Assembly: GCA_016282655.1 (NCBI GenBank)
Contig: JAEELK010000106.1
Span: forward strand, 1 to 9,184
Length of the DNA stretch: 9,184 nucleotides
Reading direction: 5' to 3'
Origin: Bacillota bacterium
GTDB taxonomy: Bacteria; Bacillota; Clostridia; Peptostreptococcales; Anaerovoracaceae
Positions 1 through 5,540 of this stretch are shown here, in pieces (position 1 is the first letter of the stretch; each line of letters begins with the position of its first letter). The translations under genes were made by a program, and so were the position numbers. A model generated the notes under the pieces. The model worked only from the letters and a program-made list of their open reading frames with translations. It was not told the origin of the DNA and did no database searches.

Positions 1-476
1 ACCGCCGCATGGTCAAAGACCGGAACGGCATTGCTCCGGAGCAGTTCCTGCAGGCCGTGGAGGAGGCCGGTTTCACCGCCGCTCCCGCAGACGCGGACTT
101 CCTGCCCGCGGCGGAGCGCGAGATGGCTCTGCTGCTGCCCGGCGCGGTCTGGCGCCTCAGCGCGAAGCCGGAGATCCTATCCGCCGACCCGGTGGAAGGT
201 CTGGACGTCTCCCTGCTGCAAAAGCGCATCCTCGCGCCCCTGCTCGGCATCGAAGATCCCCGCAGGGACAAGCGCATCGCGTTCACCGGCGGAGAAGAGA
301 GCCTCGCCGTGCTCCGGCGGGCGCTCGCGGACGGCAGCGCCGCCGTCGCCTTTCTCCTCTGCCCCGTCCGCATGGGTCAGATCATGGACGTGGCGGACGC
401 CGGCAAGACCATGCCGCCCAAATCCACCTGGTTCGAGCCGAAGCTCGGCAGCGGTCTCTTCCTGCATCGCTTTTAG
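1..476 (+). CDS. DUF1015 family protein, C-terminal part (5' end outside window)
   Basis: The reading frame is open from the window edge (first full codon at base 3) to the TAG at 474-476. The ATG at base 9 is therefore probably internal, because DUF1015 (COG4198) proteins are about 400 residues long and only about 157 are visible. Two family signatures are seen: an LLQKRILAPLLGI stretch followed by DPRRDKRI and a Gly-Gly, and the C-terminal GKTMPPKSTWFEPKL...GLF ending. The biochemical role is not securely established. From memory, the family often lies beside serine-biosynthesis genes in Clostridia and has distant ties to the ParB/SerK-like fold, but the upstream neighbours lie outside the window, so this is only inference. 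The gene converges on murJ and the two share a terminator. Family assignment is confident, function is not. Confidence 0.85.
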   Translation, partial: RRMVKDRNGIAPEQFLQAVEEAGFTAAPADADFLPAAEREMALLLPGAVWRLSAKPEILSADPVEGLDVSLLQKRILAPLLGIEDPRRDKRIAFTGGEESLAVLRRALADGSAAVAFLLCPVRMGQIMDVADAGKTMPPKSTWFEPKLGSGLFLHRF

Positions 477-515
477 AGCGGAAGGCCGCGGCGCCGGGGC
501 CAAAAGAGCGCAATC

Positions 516-543
516 AAAAACTGCCCGCAGGGGCAGTTTTTTT
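516..543. terminator. Bidirectional intrinsic terminator between DUF1015 gene and murJ
   Basis: A 6-bp stem CTGCCC/GGGCAG (521-526 and 531-536) with a GCAG loop is flanked by five A on the left and seven T on the right, so the stem can extend through A-T pairs. Read on + it ends the DUF1015 transcript 40 nt after its stop codon. Read on - it has its own U-tract and ends the SLH-tolC-murJ transcript. The convergent arrangement and the two-sided A/T tracts fit a shared terminator. Confidence 0.9.
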
Positions 544-578
544 ATGCCTTTGCCTTGCTTCGGGCTGCTTCCGGAACG

Positions 579-2075
579 CTAGAGACGCCGCAGCATCTTC
601 AGTTCTTCGATCCGGAAGAGCTTCAGCAGCAGCAGATAGAGCAGGCCCGCCAGCGCGACCGCCGCGAGGAGCGCCGCGACCGCGTGCGCGCGCAGCAGCA
701 GATAGAGCGGCCAGGAGAGCCCCACCGCGAGCAGGGCCGCCAGGGCGATCTTCAGCACCTCCGCGCCGGAGCGGACGAGCCGCAGCGCCGGGTGCTTCCG
801 CCTCAGCAGAAGGATCAGCAGACTGCAGTTGCAGAGCGCCGCCAGGCTGCTGGCCAGCGCGAGCCCTCTGTGCGCCAGCGCGCCGATGAGGAGCAGATTC
901 AGTCCGATGTTCAGGCAGGCGCCCACGATGCCGCAGAAGACCGGCGTCCTGGTGTCCTGCCAGGAATAATAGACCTTGCAGAGCAGCGCGTTCAGCGCGA
1001 TGGCGCAGATGCCGATCGAATAGAAGAAAAAGGCGCCGGCGGTCAGCTCCGTGGAGGCCGTGTTGAAGGCGCCCCGCTCATAGATGAGCCGGATGGCCGG
1101 CGCGGCGTAGAGCATGCAGCCCAGCGTGAAGGGCGCCCCGATGATCAGGATGATGTTCATGCCCTTGGCCGCGGCATCGTTGTAGGTGCCGTAGTCCTCC
1201 GCGGCCGCGGCCTGCGTGAGGCGCGGATAGATGATGGTGGTCACCACGGTGACCGTGAGGGCCGTGATGGTCGTCACGATCAGATTGGAGTAATTCAGCG
1301 CGGAGACGCTCCCCTCCGGCAGGCCGGAGGCCAGCCACTTGTCCACGAAGGTGTTGATCTGGTTCACCGTGCTGCCGATGAAGACCGGCAGGGCCAGCAG
1401 GATGATCTTCTTCGCGGCGCCGCCGACGCGCAGCGTGGGCTGCAGGCGCAGTCCCTTCCCGGCCGCTACCCGCCAGACCACGAGCGCGCGCAGCGCGCTG
1501 CCGATGAGCAGCCCGTAGGCCATGTAATAGTGGCTCGTAAAGGCGCTGATCACGACCGCCAGCACCACGCAGCCGCTCTGGAGATAACCGGCCGCCGTCT
1601 GGGGCAGGAAGATCCCTTTGTACTGCAGGAAGCTCTCCAGGACGGAGGTGGCGCCGTAAAAGAGCACGTAGGAGGCTGCGACGCGCAGATAGAAGGCCGC
1701 GAGCGCGGCCGTTTCCCCCTCGAAGCCGGAGGCAAAGAAGCCGATGATCGGCCTTGCGAAAACGATGCAGAGCAGCGAGAAGAAGACCGTGATGATGCCG
1801 ACGAGCTGGACGGTCTCGTTCGTGAAGCGGCGCCCCGCCTCCTCCCCCTCCTTTTCCACGATGGAGGAAAAGAGCGGCAGAAACGCCACGCCGACGGAGG
1901 TGAAGACCCCCGCGAAGAGCGTTCCGGGAATGTTGGTGCCCATCACGTAGGCGTCCGTCACGTAGCTGGTCCCGAAAAATGCGGCCAGCACCATCTCCCG
2001 GGCAAAGCCCAGGCACTTGACGCCCAGTGTGAGCAGGGCCATGAGCATGGCCGTCCGCGCTGCGCTGCGTTTCAT
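579..2075 (-). CDS. murJ: MurJ (MviN) lipid II flippase
   Basis: The 498-residue polytopic membrane protein belongs to the MOP superfamily and has the family's usual length, with hydrophobic segments spread throughout that suit about 14 helices. MurJ moves lipid II across the cytoplasmic membrane for peptidoglycan synthesis. Landmarks seen: LGFAREM near residues 22-28 with R26, and TDAY with D41 (matching the E. coli R24 and D39 positions). K20 stands where E. coli has R18. Others are the N-x-FVDKWLASGLPEGSVSALNY block at 241-262, YERGAFN at 332-338 and the WQDTRTP-type motif at 370-378. It is the last gene of the SLH-tolC-murJ unit; its ATG lies 4 nt after the tolC stop codon. I see no good Shine-Dalgarno in front, so translational coupling to tolC is likely. 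M10 and M12 are possible but less likely starts. Confidence 0.95.
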   Translation of the reverse strand: MKRSAARTAMLMALLTLGVKCLGFAREMVLAAFFGTSYVTDAYVMGTNIPGTLFAGVFTSVGVAFLPLFSSIVEKEGEEAGRRFTNETVQLVGIITVFFSLLCIVFARPIIGFFASGFEGETAALAAFYLRVAASYVLFYGATSVLESFLQYKGIFLPQTAAGYLQSGCVVLAVVISAFTSHYYMAYGLLIGSALRALVVWRVAAGKGLRLQPTLRVGGAAKKIILLALPVFIGSTVNQINTFVDKWLASGLPEGSVSALNYSNLIVTTITALTVTVVTTIIYPRLTQAAAAEDYGTYNDAAAKGMNIILIIGAPFTLGCMLYAAPAIRLIYERGAFNTASTELTAGAFFFYSIGICAIALNALLCKVYYSWQDTRTPVFCGIVGACLNIGLNLLLIGALAHRGLALASSLAALCNCSLLILLLRRKHPALRLVRSGAEVLKIALAALLAVGLSWPLYLLLRAHAVAALLAAVALAGLLYLLLLKLFRIEELKMLRRL

Positions 2076-2079
2076 CGTA

Positions 2080-3333
2080 TTAGAGGGTCAGACGGGTGGT
2101 GCCCACGTCGATGGAATAGAGGAAGTCGTAGACCGCCAGATCGTAATTCGTGATGGCCGCCAGCACCGCCTGATTGCACTGGAAGGTGAGGATCTCCGCC
2201 TCTTCCACGTCCGTATAGGTGTTGACGCCCGCGTCAAAACTGATGAGCGCGATGCGGTAGGACTCCGCCGCCAGGGCCGCCTGCGCCTGCGCGATGTCCA
2301 CGGCCTCCCGTAGGTTCTGCAGGGATTCATAGGAGACGCGGATGGCCATCTCCAGCTGCGTGGGGATGTCCGCCGCCGCCTTCTTCGCCGCGGTGAGCGA
2401 GGCCTGCTGCTTCAGATAGGCGGAGGAGCGTCTGTTGCTGACCGCGGCCACGCTGTTCATGACCTGCTGCTGCAGATCCACCACGAAGCTGAGCGCGTCC
2501 ACCTCAGGCCGCTTCTCCAGCGCGGAGGCGATGGCTTCCTCCAGCGTGATCTCCGGGAAATCCAGGACCGTCAGCGCGTCCGTGAGGATGACCTCCTGGT
2601 CCAGCGCGTAGCCCATCTGCAGGTTGAAGTTCATCTCGGCCGCGTGCACGCCGGCCTCCGCGCTCCGGACGCTGTGCTTGGCGTTCAGCAGCGCGTTCTC
2701 TGCGGAGAGCACGTTGATCCGCGCGACGACGCCCTTCTCGTATTTGCTCAGCACGTTGTCGTACATCTCCTGCTGCAGCGCGAGGTTCTCCTGCGAGACC
2801 CGCAGGTTCTCGCGCGCCTGCAGAAGGCCGTAGTAGATCTCCACGGTCTTCGCTTCCAGGGAATTCATCTCCGCCTTGGCGTTGCTTTCGATATGCGCCT
2901 TGGCAAAGTCCCTCTGCAGCCGGACCATGCGCTCGTTGCCGACGGTGATGCCCGCCGCTTCCAGAGAGCTGGACATGCTGAGGGAAAGGGCCGCGCCGCC
3001 CGGCACGTTGGAAAGGGCGGAGAGCGCCTCGAGCTGCTCTTTGATGGTCGTGACCGTCTCGGAATAGCCCTTGGCGATGGCCTCGTCCGTCTCGCGGTTC
3101 AGCCGCGCCGTCTCCGCGTTGGTGCCTTCGTTCTGCATCACGAAGACCGCCTCTTCCAGCGAGAGGCTGATCGGCTCCAGTTTTTCCGCCGTGCTGCTGC
3201 TCGCGACCGCCGCCGCCCCGGCAGGGGACTGCAGCATTGCGATGGCCTGCTGCGCGAGGCTCGCGCCGAAGGCCGGAGAAGCGCCGGCCAGGAGCATGCT
3301 CAGCGCCAGCGCGCAGGATATGATCTTTTTCAT
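2080..3333 (-). CDS. TolC-family (outer membrane efflux protein-like) exported protein
   Basis: This 417-residue protein begins with a signal peptide (Lys2-Lys3, hydrophobic core, SPAFGA processing region near residues 20-24). The rest is long, heptad-rich helix arranged as two similar halves, the TolC/OEP pattern. The first half carries KYEKGVVARINVLSAENALL near 198-216. The second carries SFDAGVNTYTDVEEAEI near 365-381, which matches the family's 'G-x-x-T/N-x-x-D/N-V-x-x-A' repeat signature. TolC proteins form trimeric exit ducts for efflux and type I secretion. Here no periplasmic adaptor or pump gene is adjacent, and the segments where E. coli TolC has its beta-barrel strands look short and helical (about 105-135 and 290-320). 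It lies 55 nt downstream of the SLH gene and 4 nt upstream of murJ, clearly cotranscribed. Family is confident; a true outer-membrane channel is not. Confidence 0.85.
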   Translation of the reverse strand: MKKIISCALALSMLLAGASPAFGASLAQQAIAMLQSPAGAAAVASSSTAEKLEPISLSLEEAVFVMQNEGTNAETARLNRETDEAIAKGYSETVTTIKEQLEALSALSNVPGGAALSLSMSSSLEAAGITVGNERMVRLQRDFAKAHIESNAKAEMNSLEAKTVEIYYGLLQARENLRVSQENLALQQEMYDNVLSKYEKGVVARINVLSAENALLNAKHSVRSAEAGVHAAEMNFNLQMGYALDQEVILTDALTVLDFPEITLEEAIASALEKRPEVDALSFVVDLQQQVMNSVAAVSNRRSSAYLKQQASLTAAKKAAADIPTQLEMAIRVSYESLQNLREAVDIAQAQAALAAESYRIALISFDAGVNTYTDVEEAEILTFQCNQAVLAAITNYDLAVYDFLYSIDVGTTRLTL

Positions 3334-3388
3334 TGTGTCCCTGATCCTTTTCTAGTGATGGATGATCCGTTCCGTTGCCGTGCGGTCC

Positions 3389-4642
3389 TTAGTCCCGCTT
3401 GTCCACGATCACGATGTTCGCGCTCTCGTCCTTGTCGTCCGTGACGTCATAGAGGCGCACGTAAGCGAGGTCCTTCACGTCGCTTGCCTTGCCCAGCTCG
3501 TAATAAGCTTCGTCGTCCTTCTCCTTCAGAAGGTAGACGACCAGCGTTTCGTCGGAAAGCGCCACGTAGCCTTTGTCGATCGCGGGGGCGGCGTTGGGGT
3601 CGCCCAGCAGGGTGATGAGGCCGTCGTCGTTCACCTCGTCGATGCGCGCGAAGCCGTCGGCGTTCACCTTGCCGCAGGTGAGCTCATCGAACTGCTTCAC
3701 CCAGGCCGCGTTGTCCGCGGACACCGCCATCTCGCGGACCATCCCCTTGGTCACGCGGAAGGCGAAGACCTGTCCCTTGAGATAATCGTTCGCGCTCAGC
3801 GCGCCGATGCTGGTCGCGGCGTCATAGCCTTTTTTGGCGGCCAGATCGCCTTTGTAGGCACGGCCCACCAGGATGCTGAGGGAGGGAACGGTGTCCCCGT
3901 CAAAATTCTGCATGCTGCTGACGCTCTGCACCACGCCGAAGAGCCGTCCGTTGTAGTTCGCCAGATCGAGGGCGCCGCTCTGCGCGGGCTCCGTCTGATC
4001 CGTCTCCCCTTCGTTCTGCTCGCCTTCGTTCTCCGCCGCAGCGGCCGCTTCCGCCGCCGCGATGGCGCCGACGCAGACTTTCGCGACCAGGCCGCGTCCG
4101 GCAGGCGCGTCACCGTCCGTATAAGCGCCGTCCCAGAGCAGGCCGTTCGCTTCGGCCGCGTCCACATAAGGCTGATACCAGGGCGTTCCTTCCTTCCCTT
4201 CCAGTCCGAGCGCCGCCACGGCCATCTTGATGGCCTCGTGGCAGGAGACCTCCCGCGCCCGGCCGAAGCTGCCGTCCGGATAGCCGTTCAGCCAGCCGGC
4301 GGAAAGGCCCGCGCCGATGTAGCCGGCAGCCCAGTCGCTCTCCGCGACGTCCGAAAAGGCCGCCGCGGCAGCCTTGGCGTACTCTGCCAGCGCGGCGGCC
4401 GGAATGCGGTTCCCTTCCGCCGTGGCAAGCGCGACCAGCTTTGCGGCTTCTTCGCGGCTGACGGGCGCCTCCGGGCGGAACGTGCCGTCCGGATAGCCGT
4501 CGACCACGCCAGCCGAGACCAGCGCGTCCACCGCCTCTTCATAGACCGTGCCCTTCACGTCCGTAAGCTCCGCGCCGAAGACGATGCTCTGGCAGCCGAG
4601 CAGCAGGAGGAAGACCAGCACGATGGAACATACTTTTTTCAT
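3389..4642 (-). CDS. S-layer homology (SLH) domain exported protein
   Basis: The 417-residue protein starts with a signal sequence. It could be cut by signal peptidase I after about residue 23-24, or by signal peptidase II at a lipobox-like LLGC (Cys17). Two SLH repeats are plain. One runs from about 26 to 73 (LTDV...DGYPDGTFRPEAPVSREEAAKL), the other from about 96 to 146 (FSDV...WLNGYPDGSFGRAREVSCHEA). A weaker third covers about 155-195 (WYQPYVDAAEANGLL). SLH triplets normally bind pyruvylated secondary wall polymers and hold proteins at the cell surface. An Ala-rich and Glu/Gln/Asp-rich linker follows (about 196-222), then a C-terminal domain of about 190 residues that I do not recognise. 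The ATG is supported by AAAGGGG upstream and a strong promoter. It is the first gene of the unit with tolC and murJ, which suggests an envelope role. Confidence 0.9.
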   Translation of the reverse strand: MKKVCSIVLVFLLLLGCQSIVFGAELTDVKGTVYEEAVDALVSAGVVDGYPDGTFRPEAPVSREEAAKLVALATAEGNRIPAAALAEYAKAAAAAFSDVAESDWAAGYIGAGLSAGWLNGYPDGSFGRAREVSCHEAIKMAVAALGLEGKEGTPWYQPYVDAAEANGLLWDGAYTDGDAPAGRGLVAKVCVGAIAAAEAAAAAENEGEQNEGETDQTEPAQSGALDLANYNGRLFGVVQSVSSMQNFDGDTVPSLSILVGRAYKGDLAAKKGYDAATSIGALSANDYLKGQVFAFRVTKGMVREMAVSADNAAWVKQFDELTCGKVNADGFARIDEVNDDGLITLLGDPNAAPAIDKGYVALSDETLVVYLLKEKDDEAYYELGKASDVKDLAYVRLYDVTDDKDESANIVIVDKRD

Positions 4643-4669
4643 CTCTGTTTCCCCTTTCCCGATCCTGTT

Positions 4670-4691
4670 TTTCCGACCCGCCGGTCGGAAA
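4670..4691 (-). promoter_or_regulatory. Stem-loop in the 5' leader of the SLH gene
   Basis: A perfect 9-bp inverted repeat (TTTCCGACC / GGTCGGAAA) with a 4-nt CGCC loop lies 27 nt upstream of the SLH start codon, between promoter and ribosome site. No T-run follows on either strand, so it is not an intrinsic terminator. It could stabilise the leader RNA or bind a regulator; nothing in the sequence decides which. Confidence 0.55.
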
Positions 4692-4727
4692 TGTCCGAAA
4701 TTCGTTCAAATTTACACATTCTAAGAC

Positions 4728-4756
4728 AGTATAGCACAGGAGATGTGCGCTTTCAA
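4728..4756 (-). promoter_or_regulatory. SigA-type promoter of the SLH-tolC-murJ unit
   Basis: On the minus strand the -35 box is TTGAAA (4751-4756) and the -10 box is TATACT (4728-4733), separated by exactly 17 nt. Each differs from the SigA consensus at one base. Transcription should begin near 4721, giving a leader of about 80 nt before the SLH ATG at 4642. The 17-nt spacer contains an inverted repeat, listed separately. Confidence 0.8.
4734..4748. promoter_or_regulatory. Dyad inside the promoter spacer, possible operator
   Basis: GCACA (4734-4738) and TGTGC (4744-4748) form a 5-bp inverted repeat around GGAGA. It lies wholly between the -10 and -35 boxes of the SLH-unit promoter. A symmetric site in that place is where a dimeric repressor or MerR-type regulator could bind. 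The repeat is short, so chance is a real alternative. Confidence 0.35.
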
Positions 4757-4786
4757 GGAATTCTCCCGCGAACTTTTCCGCGCATG

Positions 4787-4820
4787 AAAAGACCGGCCTC
4801 CGCCGCAGCGGAGACCGGTC
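4787..4820 (-). terminator. Intrinsic terminator of the yegP-like gene
   Basis: A 13-bp stem (4791-4803 with 4808-4820) with a single G-T type imperfection and a 4-nt loop is followed on the minus strand by four T (4787-4790). It lies 48 nt after the yegP-like stop codon and upstream of the SLH promoter, so it insulates the two units. Confidence 0.85.
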
Positions 4821-4867
4821 ATGATCCCGATGGCAGGGGACTGCAGGGCTGCAGTCTGTGCGCGGCC

Positions 4868-5242
4868 TTATTTCTTCTCCAGGGCCACGGGCGCGTCCAC
4901 GGCGTTCTTGCGGACGCTGGCGATGCCGTTCTGGCAGGACTTCATGGTCTTATATCCCTCGCTGCTGGCGACGATCTGGCCGTTCTTCGCCTTCAGGCGG
5001 AAGCGGAACTCGCCGCCCTTGTCCGTATAGATCTCGAACTTGGGGTTGATCTGCGCTGCGTAGTCTTTGACGGTCTGATCTTCCACGTTGGCATCCGCGG
5101 CGATGCGGCTGACGCTGGCGATGCCTTTTTTGCAGCTGTCGAGCGCCTTGTAGATCTGGCTGGTGGCGATGACCTCGCCGTTGCCGGCCTTCAGATTGAA
5201 CATGAAGCCGGTCTTCGTTTCTTTGATGACGAACTTACCCAT
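4868..5242 (-). CDS. YegP-like protein, two tandem DUF1508 (UPF0339) repeats
   Basis: The 124-residue protein holds two copies of the DUF1508 fold. Repeat 1 covers about residues 3-46 (FMFNLKAGNGEVIATSQ..Y...DSCKKGIASV). Repeat 2 covers about 69-111 (FRFRLKAKNGQIVASSEGY....SCQNGIASV). The two match each other closely, as in the 110-residue E. coli YegP, whose molecular function is not known. The linker (about 47-67) is longer than in YegP. There is no signal peptide, so it should be cytoplasmic. The ATG start is fixed by AAAGGAG (5249-5255) 6 nt upstream. It forms its own unit, with a promoter candidate and terminator on either side. Family assignment is secure; no function is claimed. Confidence 0.92.
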   Translation of the reverse strand: MGKFVIKETKTGFMFNLKAGNGEVIATSQIYKALDSCKKGIASVSRIAADANVEDQTVKDYAAQINPKFEIYTDKGGEFRFRLKAKNGQIVASSEGYKTMKSCQNGIASVRKNAVDAPVALEKK

Positions 5243-5248
5243 GACTCG

Positions 5249-5255
5249 CTCCTTT
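5249..5255 (-). promoter_or_regulatory. Ribosome binding site of the yegP-like gene
   Basis: AAAGGAG on the minus strand with a 6-nt gap to the ATG at 5242 fixes the start codon. Confidence 0.85.
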
Positions 5256-5274
5256 CGTGACGATCGCTTTTTTC

Positions 5275-5295
5275 AGAGCCGGCGCCGCCGGCTCT
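5275..5295. promoter_or_regulatory. Strong hairpin in the yegP-like 5' leader; terminator-like on + strand
   Basis: A perfect 9-bp GC-rich stem AGAGCCGGC/GCCGGCTCT with a 3-nt loop starts 32 nt upstream of the yegP-like start codon. On the plus strand it runs into TTTTCC, the form of a weak intrinsic terminator, yet no plus-strand gene precedes it. On the minus strand it is followed by an A-run, so there it would act only as leader structure. Confidence 0.6.
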
Positions 5296-5314
5296 TTTCC
5301 GTTTCCTTTCCTTC

Positions 5315-5344
5315 ATTTAAGCACTTTTTTCTGCCGTCTTGCAA
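5315..5344 (-). promoter_or_regulatory. Candidate SigA promoter of the yegP-like gene
   Basis: On the minus strand a TTGCAA -35 box (5339-5344) and TTAAAT -10 box (5315-5320) are separated by 18 nt. Each departs from consensus, but this is the best pair between the yegP-like start and the inverted-repeat element. Transcription from about 5308 would give a leader of about 65 nt containing the 5275-5295 hairpin. Confidence 0.45.
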
Positions 5345-5382
5345 GCCTTTTCGCAAAAGACGGGCGAAAAAAGTATAGAAAT

Positions 5383-5527
5383 AGAGCGCAGGCGATATGC
5401 GATTTCGAGACCGTCGCGGAACGCCGGTACTTAGCGACCGGCAAGCGAAGGCGCAGACGGAGCTTAGTACCGCTGCGTTTCGCGCAGAGCGCGAGCGTGT
5501 CGAGAAAGCGCATATCGCCTGCGCTCT
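5383..5527. repeat. 145-bp element with 19-bp terminal inverted repeats (MITE- or REP-like candidate)
   Basis: The ends are perfect inverted copies of AGAGCGCAGGCGATATGCG (5383-5401) and its complement (5509-5527). Pairing continues past one mismatch (TTTC/GAAA) and then imperfectly. A second, inner inverted repeat with one mismatch lies at 5425-5435 (CGGTACTTAGC) and 5462-5472. The whole element could fold into one long hairpin. It encodes no credible protein: because of the end symmetry, both strands read a similar MRF...HIACAL peptide. There is no transposase gene and no clear target duplication, though the flanks are A/T-rich. It begins 13 nt after the CofE-like stop codon, and the minus strand runs on into a T-rich stretch, so it may also form that gene's mRNA 3' end. 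No second copy is seen in this window. Confidence 0.7.
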
Positions 5528-5540
5528 TAATTATTATGCT

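Noticed and set aside
555..2153. 532-codon open frame on the + strand
   Set aside because: Antisense to murJ; the Gln/Arg/Glu/Asp-rich low-complexity translation is a codon-shadow artefact.
4016..4080. Repetitive GAA/GCC-rich stretch in the SLH gene, first thought a DNA repeat
   Set aside because: It encodes the Ala-rich and Glu/Gln-rich linker between domains, a normal low-complexity protein linker.
3362..5260. 632-codon open frame on the + strand
   Set aside because: It lies antisense to the SLH and yegP-like genes, which have clear families, ribosome sites and a promoter. It has no domain signature, and high GC gives long shadow frames.
5313..5513. 66-residue minus-strand ORF within the inverted-repeat element
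   Set aside because: Most of it is the repeat itself. The Arg/Lys/Leu-rich product has no ribosome site, and the mirrored peptide on the other strand shows it is a by-product of the repeat.
5383..5527. CRISPR-like or tRNA-like reading of the inverted-repeat element
   Set aside because: There are no direct repeats with spacers, and no cloverleaf or conserved TψC-type bases; the symmetry is inverted.
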